Counted from the stretch's first letter, positions 1 through 9,470 are shown. The stretch is DNA of 37,886 bases from an uncultured Gammaproteobacteria bacterium (GCA_903853385.1 CAINTJ010000032.1:1-37886); one strand, 5' to 3'. Numbers and translations are program-made. Notes: generated from the letters alone by a model not told the origin.

Positions 1-189
1 TACCAGGAACGTCAGCTGTCGTTTAAAAAAGTAAAAAATATCGCCATAGGACCTGCTGGCAATTTCAATCGAAGCTGAAGTCATCATCACCAGCCCGAAT
101 ACCAGCAGCAATGCTGACATGATTATCAAAGGCGGATCACCAAAGTACTGGCGGGTGCTGAGTGTGTGGGGCATTGTCAAGGTAGTCAT
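1..189 (-). CDS. ftsW: FtsW, peptidoglycan polymerase of the divisome (N-terminal 63 residues only)
   Basis: This reading frame starts at an ATG that shares four bases (ATGA) with the murD stop and runs off the left edge, so only the N-terminus is present. The fragment begins MTTLTMPHTLSTRQYFGDPP and continues into a hydrophobic stretch (about residues 21-38) followed by SAS and a RQLTFLV segment. This is the pattern of the first membrane helix and first loop of SEDS-family FtsW proteins. FtsW polymerises lipid II at the septum together with FtsI, which lies upstream in the same cluster. Position after murD is the usual dcw order (murD-ftsW-murG). The identification rests on this short match plus gene order. 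No catalytic residues lie in the visible part. Confidence 0.85.
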   Translation of the reverse strand, partial: MTTLTMPHTLSTRQYFGDPPLIIMSALLLVFGLVMMTSASIEIASRSYGDIFYFFKRQLTFLV

Positions 190-1526
190 GCCAGCGCCCT
201 CGCCATGCGAGTGAATTCTTCGCCGCGATGCTCATAGTTCCTGAACATGTCGAAACTTGCGCAGGCAGGCGACAGCAGCACCAGCTCGCCGGTTTTGGCC
301 AGTGCCTGTGCACAATCAACTGCTGCCTGCAAGGAGTGAACCCGCTCGACCGGCACCACATCAGCCAGGACTGCCGCAATCTTGTCAGCATCCTCGCCAA
401 ACAAAATGGCCCGACTGCCATACCGACGCATGGTATGTGCCAACTGCTTGAACTCAGCGCCTTTGCCAACACCACCTGCGAGCAGAATTATTTTGCCGGT
501 GGCACCAAGCCCGGTAATCGCGGCTACACTGGCTCCCACATTGGTACCTTTGGAATCGTTGTACCAGCTTATGCCATTCACGGTGGCTACCCATTGGCAG
601 CGATGGGGCAAACCGGCAAAGCTGCGCAATACCTTCAGCATTGGTGCGAATTCAAGCCCGGCTGCCTTGCCCAGTGCCAGTGCCGCCAGCGCATTGGCAA
701 CATTATGCTGGCCTGCGATTCTGAGCTCACTCACTGCCAGCAGCGGCTCGCGATTCCATGCCAGATGCGGTTTACCATCGCGATTGATCACTGCAAACTC
801 GTTGCTGTCTTCCTGGTTCACGCCAAAACTGCAGGTCTTTACAGTTGGCGGTAACAAGGGACGACTGAGCACATCATCACGATTGATCACAATCTGCTGA
901 CAGCCCTGGAAGATACGATGCTTGGCGGCGTGATAGGCCTGCATGGAATCATACCGATCCATGTGATCCGGACTCATGTTGAGCACGGTAGCCACTTTGG
1001 CATTTAGCGCAGTTATGGTTTCCAGCTGGAAACTCGACAGCTCCAGCACAAACAGCTGATAGTCGGTGCCATCAAGCAGATCCAGCACAGGTGTACCGAT
1101 ATTGCCACACACCGCTGTTTTCACGCCGGCAGCGCTCGCCATCTCGCCCACCAAGGTAGTGACGGTGCTCTTGGCGTTGGAGCCGGTAATGGCTACCAGC
1201 GGCGCACGTACTGCGCGCGCAAACAAATCGACATCGCCAGTCAGCCTGGCACCCTGGCTGACCGCCCGGCGTACTGCCGGCACGCGGGGATCAACACCCG
1301 GGCTCATCACCAATACTTGCGCCTGCTGCAGTGTCTCAGCCTGCAAAGCTCCGCATTCAACCTGCACTTCAGCAAACTCTTCACGGAATGCCGCAAGCCC
1401 TGCCGGCTCGGCACGAGTATCCACCGCCGCAAAACTGATGCCATTTTTCCGCAACCAGCGCGCGCAGGAGAGCCCGGTCTTGCCCAGACCGACTACCACG
1501 TGCGTTGTGTTCGCTGCCAGTTGCAT
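186..1526 (-). CDS. murD: UDP-N-acetylmuramoyl-L-alanine--D-glutamate ligase
   Basis: MurD adds D-glutamate to UDP-MurNAc-L-Ala in the cytoplasm, using ATP. The 446-residue product has the family's usual length. An N-terminal nucleotide-binding region carries VVVGLGKTGLS (about 10-20). The ATP loop GSNAKST is at 115-121; the Ala in place of the more common Gly is a variant I also recall from pseudomonads. Further family segments are LELSSFQLE and NMSPDHMDRY in the central domain, and NDSKGTN plus LLSPACASFDMF near the C-terminus. The gene begins 8 bp after the mraY stop and its own stop overlaps the ftsW start, so it is translated as part of the dcw operon. Confidence 0.97.
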   Translation of the reverse strand: MQLAANTTHVVVGLGKTGLSCARWLRKNGISFAAVDTRAEPAGLAAFREEFAEVQVECGALQAETLQQAQVLVMSPGVDPRVPAVRRAVSQGARLTGDVDLFARAVRAPLVAITGSNAKSTVTTLVGEMASAAGVKTAVCGNIGTPVLDLLDGTDYQLFVLELSSFQLETITALNAKVATVLNMSPDHMDRYDSMQAYHAAKHRIFQGCQQIVINRDDVLSRPLLPPTVKTCSFGVNQEDSNEFAVINRDGKPHLAWNREPLLAVSELRIAGQHNVANALAALALGKAAGLEFAPMLKVLRSFAGLPHRCQWVATVNGISWYNDSKGTNVGASVAAITGLGATGKIILLAGGVGKGAEFKQLAHTMRRYGSRAILFGEDADKIAAVLADVVPVERVHSLQAAVDCAQALAKTGELVLLSPACASFDMFRNYEHRGEEFTRMARALA

Positions 1527-1534
1527 GTTGCGGA

Positions 1535-2617
1535 TTACCTGAATTTCAGCGTTGCCAGCCCGACCAGCACGAGGATGATCGTGATGATCCAGAACCGCAC
1601 TATCACGCGCGGTTCCGGCCAGCCTTTGAGTTCAAAATGATGATGGATCGGCGCCATGCGGAAAATGCGTTTGCCTGTGAGCTTGAAGGACGCAACCTGG
1701 ATGATCACGGACGCGGTCTCCATCACGAACACGCCACCCATGATGAGCAGCACGATTTCATTGCGGACCATTACACCGATCACGCCCAGCGCTGCTCCCA
1801 GCGCCAACGCGCCCACATCTCCCATGAAGATCTGCGCTGGATAGGTGTTGAACCACAAAAACCCGAGACCGGCTCCTGCCAGTGCGCTGCAATAAACCAC
1901 CAGCTCACCGGTGCCGGCGATATAGGGGATGTGCAGATAAGTGGAAAATGCGCTGTTACCGGTGAGATAGGCAATGACGGCGAGTGCAGCTGCTACCATC
2001 ACACTCGGCAAAATTGCCAGACCATCCAGACCGTCAGTGAGGTTTACTGCATTGCTGAAACCCACAATCATCAAATAGGTGAGCAGTACGTAAGCCATAC
2101 CCAGATTGAGCGCGAAATTCTTGAAAAACGGTACAAACAATTCGGTCTCGGCGGGTGAGCCAGCCACGCTGTACAGGTAGATTGCGGTCGCAAGTGCAAA
2201 CAAACTTTGCCAGAAATATTTCCATTTGGCTGGCAAACCTTTCGGATTACGCTCAAATACCTTGCGGTAATCATCGACCCAGCCGATGGCACCAAACCCG
2301 GTCGTTACCAGCATCACCACCCACACATAGTGGTTGTTGAGGTCGGACCAGAGCAGGCAGCTGGAAAGGATACTCATCAGAATCAGCGCACCACCCATCG
2401 TAGGTGTTCCGGCCTTGCTGAGATGGGTTTGCGGCCCATCCTGACGCACTACCTGCCCGATCTTCTGGTTGGTCAAGCGCCGGATTACGGCTGGCCCGAT
2501 CAAAAGTGACAGACACAACGCAGTCAGTACGCCCAGGATGGCACGCACAGTCAGGTATTGGAAAACCTGAAATCCGCTGTTGTACTGTTCAAGATAATGG
2601 GTCAATAAAAGCAACAT
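1535..2617 (-). CDS. mraY: Phospho-N-acetylmuramoyl-pentapeptide transferase
   Basis: MraY is the inner-membrane enzyme that transfers phospho-MurNAc-pentapeptide to undecaprenyl phosphate, making lipid I. The 360-residue protein is strongly hydrophobic with about ten membrane segments, the usual topology and length. Diagnostic motifs are KAGTPTMGG near residue 70, the [13 protein letters not shown] loop with its catalytic Asp pair near 190, [11 protein letters not shown] near 265, and the cytoplasmic [19 protein letters not shown] segment near the C-terminus. The start lies 3 bp after the murF stop, so the two are tightly coupled within the dcw operon. Confidence 0.97.
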   Translation of the reverse strand: MLLLLTHYLEQYNSGFQVFQYLTVRAILGVLTALCLSLLIGPAVIRRLTNQKIGQVVRQDGPQTHLSKAGTPTMGGALILMSILSSCLLWSDLNNHYVWVVMLVTTGFGAIGWVDDYRKVFERNPKGLPAKWKYFWQSLFALATAIYLYSVAGSPAETELFVPFFKNFALNLGMAYVLLTYLMIVGFSNAVNLTDGLDGLAILPSVMVAAALAVIAYLTGNSAFSTYLHIPYIAGTGELVVYCSALAGAGLGFLWFNTYPAQIFMGDVGALALGAALGVIGVMVRNEIVLLIMGGVFVMETASVIIQVASFKLTGKRIFRMAPIHHHFELKGWPEPRVIVRFWIITIILVLVGLATLKFR

Positions 2618-2620
2618 GTA

Positions 2621-3982
2621 CTAAGCCTCTTTTTCCGACAGCATGTCGACGACGCGTTCCATGCCTGCACTACGCGAACCTTTCACCAGCACGCTCACAT
2701 ACGAATCGAGTCGGCTTTCCAGCAACTTGCCCAGTTCCAAGCAGTTTTCGGCATGTACAGCAGTTGGTCCAAATGCCGCTACCGCTTCCCGCATCAAGGT
2801 GCCGGTTGCATAGAAATGATCAATGCCGCAGGCCTTGGCATAGGCTCCCACTTCACGATGCCCTGATACTTTGAGCTCACCCAGCTCCCCCATGTCACCG
2901 GCTGCGATGATGCGAATGCCTGGCTGTGCCGCCAGAACATCTATCGCGGCCTTGAAGGATGCAGGGCTGGCGTTGTAGGTGTCGTCAAGAATGACTGCCT
3001 GATGCCGGCCGCGCTTGATCACCAGGCGCCCTTTGACACTGTGCGCGGCTTCAAGACCATCCTTGACCTGCGCGAGTGTGGCTCCTGCCTCAAGCGCCAG
3101 TGCAGCGGCTGCCAGCGCATTGGCGGCGTTGTGTCGACCAGGCAAGCTGAGTGCTATAGAAGTGCGGCCTTGCGGAGCCTGCAGTTCAAAATATGATCCG
3201 GACAAGCCGTGATCAACCAACTGTTCGATTCGATAATCTGCCAGCGCCTTACCGGTGGCACTTATCGTTACTACACGCAAATCCGGGCGTGGCATGAAAT
3301 TCTGCATGATGTTGCTGTCGTCAAGATTGAGCACGGCCACACCTTGTTGTTGCAGCCCCTGCCAAATCTCGGCTTTCGCTGCCGCCACACCCTCCAGCGA
3401 GCCGAACCCTTCGACATGAGTGGGTGCCACGCAGGTGATGTGGGCAATATCGGGTTGAGTAATCGCAGCGGTATAGGCAATTTCGCCAACAGCATTGGCA
3501 CCCAATTCGATTACTGCAAAGTCGTGCACAGCTTCGAGTCGCAATAGGGTGAGCGGTACTCCGTAATCATTGTTGAGATTGCCCTGGGTGCAGAGGACAG
3601 CTCCCGCCTTGCGCAAGATGGCAGCTGTCATTTCTTTCACGGTGGTTTTACCCTGGCTGCCGGTCAGCGCCAAAATGCGCGCACGGGATTGCTGGCGCAC
3701 GTGACGACCAAGCTGACCCAGCGCAATGCGGGTATCGGCCACATGCACTGTAGGCAGACTGGAAACAACCGCCTCACTCACCACGGCTGCACAAGCCTGC
3801 TTCTGTGCAGCCAGTTCCACGAACTGGTTGCCGTTGAAGTTCGGACCCTTCAGTGCGAAAAACAATTCGCCTGGCTGCAAGGTGCGCGTGTCGGTACTGA
3901 CTGCGGAAAAACTGCGGTCTTCGCCGTGCAATTGGCCGGCAGTAATCTGCTGCAAGCGGGACAAAGGCATGGCAACAATCAT
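2621..3982 (-). CDS. murF: UDP-N-acetylmuramoyl-tripeptide--D-alanyl-D-alanine ligase
   Basis: MurF adds the D-Ala-D-Ala dipeptide to the UDP-MurNAc-tripeptide, completing the cytoplasmic precursor. The 453-residue product shows the Mur ligase ATP loop GSQGKTT at 108-114, the central VIELGAN segment and THVEGFGS, and a C-terminal ILDDTYNASPASFKAAID stretch typical of MurF. The start chosen is the ATG at 3982. It overlaps the murE stop as ATGA and has a GGAGG ribosome-binding site about seven bases upstream, inside the murE 3' end. The alternative Met at residue 5 is less likely. Genes murE, murF and mraY follow one another without gaps, as in other gammaproteobacteria. Confidence 0.97.
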   Translation of the reverse strand: MIVAMPLSRLQQITAGQLHGEDRSFSAVSTDTRTLQPGELFFALKGPNFNGNQFVELAAQKQACAAVVSEAVVSSLPTVHVADTRIALGQLGRHVRQQSRARILALTGSQGKTTVKEMTAAILRKAGAVLCTQGNLNNDYGVPLTLLRLEAVHDFAVIELGANAVGEIAYTAAITQPDIAHITCVAPTHVEGFGSLEGVAAAKAEIWQGLQQQGVAVLNLDDSNIMQNFMPRPDLRVVTISATGKALADYRIEQLVDHGLSGSYFELQAPQGRTSIALSLPGRHNAANALAAAALALEAGATLAQVKDGLEAAHSVKGRLVIKRGRHQAVILDDTYNASPASFKAAIDVLAAQPGIRIIAAGDMGELGELKVSGHREVGAYAKACGIDHFYATGTLMREAVAAFGPTAVHAENCLELGKLLESRLDSYVSVLVKGSRSAGMERVVDMLSEKEA

Positions 3983-5532
3983 TGCCCCACCTCCATTTGC
4001 GCCTTGTTGCCAAACCGCCGGGCGAGCAAATCACTTGCAATCGCGGCATCACTGAACGGGTGACGTATTCCCGCCACTTCCTGATACTGCTCATGACCTT
4101 TGCCGGCGATCAACACAATGTCGCCCGGCTCAGCGGAGTCCAGTGCCAAGCCAATGGCCTTGGCACGATCGGCAATAATGCAGGCGCGAGCCGGCTGCTG
4201 CAGCCCTGTCTGCATGTCGGCCAGAATGCTTGCCGATGCTTCAAGGCGCGGATTGTCATCGGTCAGCACCAGATGATCTGCCATTAGTTCAGCCAGTCCT
4301 GCCATTTGCGGGCGCTTGCCTCGGTCACGCTCGCCCCCACAGCCAATGACACACCACAAACGACCCTGGCAATGCTCTCGCACTGCTTGCAGCGCATTAC
4401 GCAGTCCATCTGGTGTATGGGCATAATCAATCACTGCTGTCACCGGATAGCCACTCACCAGCTGCATGCGCCCGACAACTGCATTGAGATCTGCAATGAC
4501 TGCGATCAGGGCCGCCGGATCGAATTGTGGCTGCAATGATTCACTTGCCAGCACCGTGGTCAGCACTGCCAGCAAATTGCTGACATTGAAAGTGCCCAGC
4601 AAACGGCTGGCAAAGTTGAAGATGCCCCAAGGTGTTTTAACGACCAGCTCAACACCGCGTGGCAAAAATTCGATGGAAACAGCGTGAATATCTGCAACGG
4701 GATTATTGATGCTCCAGGTAAAGCAGCGCACATCCGGCGGCAGCAAGCCGGCGGTTGCACTTGCATAAGCATCATCGGCATTCAGCACTGCCAATTGCAG
4801 CGCCTGCCCCTGGAACAACTTGCGTTTGGCAGCACCGTAAGCTTCCATCGAACCGTGATAGTCGAGATGATCACGACTGAGATTGGTGAACACGGCCACC
4901 GCGTAGTCGTCCACCAGAATACGACGCTGGTCCAGCGCATGGGAAGAGACTTCCATCACCACAGTATGAGCTTGCTGTTCACGCATTGAAGCCAGAATTT
5001 TTTGCATGGCGACAGCATCGGGCGTAGTGCCGGGGCCTTGCTCATTGCCGGCAATGGCGGATCCGGCCATGCCATGACCGAGTGTGCCTATCACGCCACA
5101 ACGATGACCGAGCGCAACATGTGCGTTTGCCAGCAACTGCGTAGTGGTGGTTTTGCCATTAGTGCCGGTAACTCCAATCATGCGCATTTTTTTGCCGGGC
5201 TCACCAAAGAAACGTGCTGCCAGTTCGGCCATCTGTTCATGCAGATTGAGCACAGGCAGGATCGGCACGCCGTCTTTTAACTGTTCGCAGCACCAGTCCA
5301 CTTCATCGGCCTCTACCAGAATGGCAGCTGCACCTTTGGCGATGGCCTGATCAACATGCAAACGGCCATCATGGCTGGCGCCCTTGCAAGCCATGAACAG
5401 ACTGCCTGCTTGCACGCTGCGCGAATCAAGCGTGATGTCGTGCAGGTCGCGATCACTGCCAGCATGCAAGGGATAGATGCCTTGCAGCACTGAGGACAAT
5501 CGCACGCTTGGCTGGAGTGTGCTGGCAATCAT
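3979..5532 (-). CDS. murE: UDP-N-acetylmuramoyl-L-alanyl-D-glutamate--2,6-diaminopimelate ligase
   Basis: MurE adds the third residue of the peptidoglycan stem peptide. Of the 517 residues, the ATP loop GTNGKTTT is at about 123-130, the central domain contains EVSSHALDQ and NLSRDHLDYHGSME, and the C-terminal domain carries DNPR at 426-429. DNPR is the known signature for meso-diaminopimelate (rather than lysine) as the added amino acid, so this is a Gram-negative-type mDAP ligase. The Lys that becomes carbamylated lies in the AAKRKLF segment near 236. The ATG overlaps the ftsI stop (ATGA) and the stop overlaps the murF start, giving translational coupling on both sides. Confidence 0.97.
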   Translation of the reverse strand: MIASTLQPSVRLSSVLQGIYPLHAGSDRDLHDITLDSRSVQAGSLFMACKGASHDGRLHVDQAIAKGAAAILVEADEVDWCCEQLKDGVPILPVLNLHEQMAELAARFFGEPGKKMRMIGVTGTNGKTTTTQLLANAHVALGHRCGVIGTLGHGMAGSAIAGNEQGPGTTPDAVAMQKILASMREQQAHTVVMEVSSHALDQRRILVDDYAVAVFTNLSRDHLDYHGSMEAYGAAKRKLFQGQALQLAVLNADDAYASATAGLLPPDVRCFTWSINNPVADIHAVSIEFLPRGVELVVKTPWGIFNFASRLLGTFNVSNLLAVLTTVLASESLQPQFDPAALIAVIADLNAVVGRMQLVSGYPVTAVIDYAHTPDGLRNALQAVREHCQGRLWCVIGCGGERDRGKRPQMAGLAELMADHLVLTDDNPRLEASASILADMQTGLQQPARACIIADRAKAIGLALDSAEPGDIVLIAGKGHEQYQEVAGIRHPFSDAAIASDLLARRFGNKAQMEVGQ

Positions 5533-7346
5533 CGCCGCGGCACTCCATTCCCACTGCCAATATCCAGGTCATCCAGCAACGGCGCGGTTTCCTCTGCCTC
5601 AGGCTCCTCCACGACTGGCGGACGCGGCGCTGTCTCCACTGGTGTATGAATGATTTTGCCTGGCACTTCCGGCGCCACATCCAGAATGCGCATGGCGCCT
5701 GCCGCAATTTGCGCGAATACCGGAGCCGACATTGTGCCGCCACCAACATGCTGGCCTCCACTGGTGTCGGGCTGTTTGATGGAAACCACGATTACCACAC
5801 GCGGATTTTCGACTGGTGCGAAACCGGCAAAGTGTGCGATGAAATTGTGGTTGTCGTAACCTCGATTGGTCACATACAGCCAGGTAGTACCGCTCTTGCC
5901 AGCTACATGGTAGGCAGGAATATTGGCAGCAACGCTGGTGCCGCCCTTGGCGACGACGCCTTCGAGCATCTGCACCACATCGGCAGCAATCTTCGCATCC
6001 ACCACGCGGGTGCCGGCAACCGGACCGGTGACTTTCAGCAGGGAAACCGGTTTGCGCATGCCACGATTGGCATAGATTGAGTAGGCCTGCGCGATTTGCA
6101 GTTGTGTCACCTGGAATCCATAGCCATAGGCCGTAGAAGCGGTCTCGCCGCGGCTCCAGCGATCATGATTGGGTATGTTACCGGACACTTCTCCCGGGAA
6201 ACCGGTACCAATGTTTTCGCCAAAACCAACTCGTTTCAGCACATCCACCATCGCTTCATGACCAATCTCAAGACCGACCCGGCTGGCGCCAACGTTACTC
6301 GACTTGGCAAGAATGCGCGCCAGGTTCGAAGGACCGTATGCAACAGGATCTTTCAGCAGACGACTGTCGATGACGACAGGGCGGGTATCGACGATGGAGT
6401 CAGGTGTGAACTTGCCGCTTTCAAGTGCCGCCGTGGCAGTGAATGTCTTGGCCGTGGAGCCCGGCTCCATCACATCCACCATGGCGCGATTGACCAACCC
6501 TTCCTCGTTGCGACTTAACCGGTTATTGGGATTCCATGAGGGCTGGCTCACCATCGCCAGAACTTCACCAGTGCGCGCATCCAGCACGGTGGCGATGCCA
6601 GTCTTGGCATGTCGCAGCGTGACGGCTTCTTTCAAGGCTTTATAGGCGAGATACTGCAGACGCGAATCAATGCTGAGCACAAGATCGTTGCCGGGAATCG
6701 CGGTGGCCGACACTCCCATGTCACGCACCAGCCTGCCGATGCCGTCTTTGACCACCTGACGTGTACCCGGCGTGCCTTTGAGCCAGTCTTCATAGGCAAG
6801 TTCGAGTCCTTCCTGGCCGATCTCGTCATTATTGGTGAGACCAACCAGATGTACAGCCGCTTCACCCATCGGATAGAACCGCTTGTATTCTTCCTGCGAA
6901 TAAAGCCCTTTCAACTTGCGATCAAGCACGACCTTGGCGTCAGCCGGTGACATACGTCGCTTGATATACATGAATTCACTGGATGATTTTTCCTGGATGC
7001 GTCGACGCATCTGCTCGGCATCGAGACCAAGACTGGTGAAGGCTTCCGTCAGTTGTGCGCCTTGTTCAGGACTATGCATTATTTCCTTGGGGTTGACCCA
7101 CAACGTAACCACCGGCGTGCTAATGGCCAGCGGCTCGCCATTGCGGTCGACAATGTTGCCGCGCGTGGCCACAATTTCTTCTTTGCGCAAAGTGCGGGCA
7201 TCACCCTCACTCTGCAGCACGTCATTGTTGAGCACTTGTAAATCGGCCACTCGCCAGCAAATCACAATCAGCAGGGCGGCAATCACCGTGAAGACGACCA
7301 TCAGTCTCCACAAGGGTTGCTGATTGCTTCTGACAGTTTTAGTCAC
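5529..7346 (-). CDS. ftsI: FtsI/PBP3, septal peptidoglycan transpeptidase
   Basis: This class B penicillin-binding protein cross-links septal peptidoglycan in the periplasm. The 605-residue sequence has a single N-terminal membrane anchor (about 13-31), then the pedestal region with ATRGNIVDRNG near 60-70. The transpeptidase domain has all three active-site motifs: STAK with nucleophile Ser297 and Lys300, SSN at 349-351, and KSGT at 484-487. The start codon is a GTG at 7346-7344 that overlaps the ftsL stop by 8 bp. The C-terminal tail beyond about residue 565 is rich in Pro and Glu (PPVVEEPEAEE) and probably disordered. Membership of the divisome with FtsW and FtsL is established knowledge. 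Confidence 0.97.
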   Translation of the reverse strand: MTKTVRSNQQPLWRLMVVFTVIAALLIVICWRVADLQVLNNDVLQSEGDARTLRKEEIVATRGNIVDRNGEPLAISTPVVTLWVNPKEIMHSPEQGAQLTEAFTSLGLDAEQMRRRIQEKSSSEFMYIKRRMSPADAKVVLDRKLKGLYSQEEYKRFYPMGEAAVHLVGLTNNDEIGQEGLELAYEDWLKGTPGTRQVVKDGIGRLVRDMGVSATAIPGNDLVLSIDSRLQYLAYKALKEAVTLRHAKTGIATVLDARTGEVLAMVSQPSWNPNNRLSRNEEGLVNRAMVDVMEPGSTAKTFTATAALESGKFTPDSIVDTRPVVIDSRLLKDPVAYGPSNLARILAKSSNVGASRVGLEIGHEAMVDVLKRVGFGENIGTGFPGEVSGNIPNHDRWSRGETASTAYGYGFQVTQLQIAQAYSIYANRGMRKPVSLLKVTGPVAGTRVVDAKIAADVVQMLEGVVAKGGTSVAANIPAYHVAGKSGTTWLYVTNRGYDNHNFIAHFAGFAPVENPRVVIVVSIKQPDTSGGQHVGGGTMSAPVFAQIAAGAMRILDVAPEVPGKIIHTPVETAPRPPVVEEPEAEETAPLLDDLDIGSGNGVPRR

Positions 7347-7662
7347 CCGTAAACACCACTACCTTATCCATCGCGGGCACTTCCATGCCCAATTGACTGA
7401 TTGCAATTTCTTCTACTTGTCCCTGCGCCACCAAACTGCTTTGTTCCAGCAGCAGTTGACCCCACTCCACCTGCAAGTGGTTTTGTTCCTGCACAAGTTG
7501 CTGCAGGTTGTTGAGCAGATGTCTGGTAGTGAACGTGGTGAACACCACGCCCATGCAAGAGGCAGTACTGCCGATCAGCAGCACCAGAAACAGCATCCAA
7601 TGACGCTGCTTGATGTTCAACTGCTGGCTGTCCAGCCACTCTGCTGTTTTAGCAAACACCAT
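7339..7662 (-). CDS. ftsL: Cell division protein FtsL
   Basis: FtsL is a small bitopic divisome protein that forms the FtsQLB subcomplex and activates FtsWI. The product has about 107 residues: a short cytoplasmic part, one membrane segment (about residues 22-45), and a periplasmic coiled coil (LLNNLQQLVQEQNHLQVEWGQLLLEQ) ending in VEEIAISQLGMEVP, which is typical of FtsL. Two adjacent starts are possible: GTG at 7665 and ATG at 7662. The ATG gives the common TGATG junction with the rsmH stop and is preferred. Sequence identity between FtsL proteins is low, so the call also relies on position between rsmH and ftsI. Confidence 0.93.
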   Translation of the reverse strand: MVFAKTAEWLDSQQLNIKQRHWMLFLVLLIGSTASCMGVVFTTFTTRHLLNNLQQLVQEQNHLQVEWGQLLLEQSSLVAQGQVEEIAISQLGMEVPAMDKVVVFTGD

Positions 7663-8594
7663 CACGCTGTTTTCTCGGCGACTCTCATCACGGCACTACG
7701 TGCCCTGACGTTTTCAGATTTCTCTTCATCGGCTCCCTTTACGGGCTTGCCGAGGCTGCGCAAGCGCGGATTTAATTTGTCCGCAGTTACCGGCAGGTCA
7801 CGCGGGAAATCATCGCCTCTTTCCTGGTCCCGAATGAACCGCTTGACCAGTCTGTCTTCCAGCGAGTGGAAACTGATCACCACCATGCGTCCACCCTTGT
7901 CCAGCACATCCAGCATTGCTGGCAATACAGCCTCAAGGTCCTGCAATTCGTTGTTGATAAAAATGCGTATGGCCTGGAAGGCGCGGGTGGCAGGATGCTT
8001 GTGCCTTTCCCAGGCCGGATTAGCTTCCTTGATAATTTCTGCCAGTTGCAATGTCCGGGTAATTGGCTGCTTGGTTCTTGCTGCCACTACCGCTTTTGCC
8101 ATGCGCCTGCCAAACTTTTCCTCACCATACTCGTAAAAAACCCGCGCTATTTCTGCCTCTTGTGCCTGTTGCAACCATTCGGCTGCTGTCATGCCCCGAC
8201 TGTTGTCCATGCGCATGTCCAGCGGGCCATCCCAGCTGAAACTGAAACCGCGCAGCGGATCGTCGAGCTGGGGTGATGACACGCCCAGATCCAGCAACAC
8301 TCCCTGCACCGATCCTTGCGCCTGCCCTGCAACCGCTTCCCGCAAACTTCCAAAACTGCCATGCCAGATATGCACCCTTGCATCCTCTGACCTGAGCGTC
8401 TGGGCAACACCAATTGCCTCCGGATCCTTGTCCATCACCAGCAATCTGCCTGCTGGTGAAAGCCGCTCCAGAATCAACCGACTGTGTCCGCCTCTGCCGA
8501 AAGTGCCATCCACATAGAATCCGGACTGATCGGTGATCAAGGCATCCACCGATTCTTGCAGGAGTACACTTTGATGCTTGTACTCTTGCGACAT
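7662..8594 (-). CDS. rsmH: 16S rRNA (cytosine(1402)-N4)-methyltransferase
   Basis: RsmH (MraW) methylates N4 of C1402 in the 16S rRNA P site, using S-adenosylmethionine. The start is placed at the ATG at 8594. From there the product is 310 residues and begins [15 protein letters not shown], the conserved N-terminus of the family; an upstream in-frame extension would read through the mraZ 3' end and is not conserved in character. The AdoMet loop is [12 protein letters not shown] (27-38), followed by [20 protein letters not shown] and the C-terminal [15 protein letters not shown]. The gene follows mraZ after an 11-bp gap and its stop overlaps the ftsL start. Confidence 0.96.
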   Translation of the reverse strand: MSQEYKHQSVLLQESVDALITDQSGFYVDGTFGRGGHSRLILERLSPAGRLLVMDKDPEAIGVAQTLRSEDARVHIWHGSFGSLREAVAGQAQGSVQGVLLDLGVSSPQLDDPLRGFSFSWDGPLDMRMDNSRGMTAAEWLQQAQEAEIARVFYEYGEEKFGRRMAKAVVAARTKQPITRTLQLAEIIKEANPAWERHKHPATRAFQAIRIFINNELQDLEAVLPAMLDVLDKGGRMVVISFHSLEDRLVKRFIRDQERGDDFPRDLPVTADKLNPRLRSLGKPVKGADEEKSENVRARSAVMRVAEKTA

Positions 8595-8605
8595 ATGCAA
8601 CCCGC

Positions 8606-9061
8606 CTACAACGCCAGACTTTTCAGCTTGTCGGAAACGCCGACTTCTGAGCCAATCGTAAACAGGGAGTCCAGTTTTTTGCTCCAGGCTGCTTCGTCCC
8701 ACAATTCCAGCTTGTGGTGCTGACCCACCAGCACGACATCGCGATGAATGCCCACGATTTCCCGCAGTCGCGACGGCACCACTACACGTGCGTTGCTGTC
8801 CATTTCCAGATCAAACGCGTGGCCGATGAACAGCAGCTTCAGGCGGCGCTCAAGCGGATCGAAGTCACTCAATTTGTTGATTATCTGTGCGCGCTGCTCG
8901 TATTCATGCCGGGGATAAATGAGCAGGGATTCACGATCATGATTGACGGTGATGACCAGCTGGCCCTGGCAGCTTTCTTCGAGGACGCTACGGAAACGCG
9001 CAGGAATGGCGAGCCGCCCCTTAGCGTCCAAAGTTGTAGTTTGCTGTCCAGTCAGCAGCAC
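8606..9061 (-). CDS. mraZ: MraZ, transcriptional regulator of the division cluster
   Basis: MraZ is an AbrB-like ring-forming DNA-binding protein that represses its own dcw promoter. Two copies of its DxxxR signature are present, [14 protein letters not shown] (D12, R16) and [14 protein letters not shown] (D88, R92). The reading frame is open upstream to an ATG at 9133, but that start would add 24 residues not usual for MraZ. A GTG at 9061-9059, preceded at good spacing by GAGGG, gives 151 residues, essentially the E. coli length, and aligns the N-terminus with MFRG-type starts. I therefore chose the GTG. It is the first gene of the cluster, directly downstream of the promoter and TGG repeats described separately. 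Confidence 0.93.
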   Translation of the reverse strand: MLLTGQQTTTLDAKGRLAIPARFRSVLEESCQGQLVITVNHDRESLLIYPRHEYEQRAQIINKLSDFDPLERRLKLLFIGHAFDLEMDSNARVVVPSRLREIVGIHRDVVLVGQHHKLELWDEAAWSKKLDSLFTIGSEVGVSDKLKSLAL

Positions 9062-9208
9062 CGCCCCACCCTCATCAATCCAGCTTGTTACTTGATCAAA
9101 CGTTTCTGGCAAAAACCCGGCAGAAAGGGGCATTTGCGATGATTGTTTTCATCATAAAATCGCTTTTGGGGAAAACTGAGGGGGCAATAAAGCAAAAAAT
9201 CCATTGAT

Positions 9209-9235
9209 GCCCACATTTCACCCACTCTTCTCCAC
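9209..9235 (-). promoter_or_regulatory. Candidate MraZ operator (three TGG-type repeats)
   Basis: Read on the minus strand, this stretch contains TGGAG (9234-9230), TGGGT (9224-9220) and TGGGC (9213-9209). The repeat starts are 10 and 11 bp apart. MraZ of E. coli is known to bind TGGGN repeats separated by 5-bp spacers near its own promoter. Here two repeats fit the consensus, the first is degenerate, and the second gap is one base too long. The repeats sit just downstream of the predicted -10 element, where bound MraZ would block initiation. Confidence 0.65.
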
Positions 9236-9243
9236 CTGGAAGC

Positions 9244-9273
9244 ACTATAGACGACTAGCCTCGCAGCAATCAA
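9244..9273 (-). promoter_or_regulatory. Predicted sigma70 promoter of the mraZ/dcw cluster
   Basis: On the minus strand, TTGATT (9273-9268) and TATAGT (9249-9244) are separated by 18 bp. Transcription would start near 9237, about 175 nt before the chosen mraZ GTG, giving an unusually long leader. No other comparably good promoter was noticed between here and mraZ. Confidence 0.65.
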
Positions 9274-9299
9274 GCTCTATTTCATTGTTTTTATTAGGA

Positions 9300-9371
9300 A
9301 AAATTTGTGTAGGGTGCCTGGACAGCAGTACAAATTTTCAAAGTTTTAAAGGCAAGCTTTTACAAAAAGCT
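9300..9371. repeat. Two inverted repeats in the gap between rnpB and the mraZ promoter
   Basis: The gene-free stretch 9274-9470 contains two perfect inverted repeats. AAAATTTGT (9300-9308) pairs with ACAAATTTT (9330-9338) across 21 bases, and AGCTTTT (9355-9361) pairs with AAAAGCT (9365-9371) across three. Neither is followed by a clear T-run that would make it an intrinsic terminator. They lie upstream of the mraZ -35 element and could be protein-binding sites or remnants. Nothing else recognisable was seen in the gap. Confidence 0.5.
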
Positions 9372-9470
9372 ATGAGCAATACTTAAAGTAATTTGTTAAG
9401 AGTTGCGCGACCTCAGAGCCTGGGAACTGGGCAGGCCGGGCCGGGGTGGAATGGTCAGGATAAGAAAAAA

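Noticed and set aside
228-854. 208-codon plus-strand frame opposite murD
   Set aside because: Shadow of murD; no independent evidence of coding.
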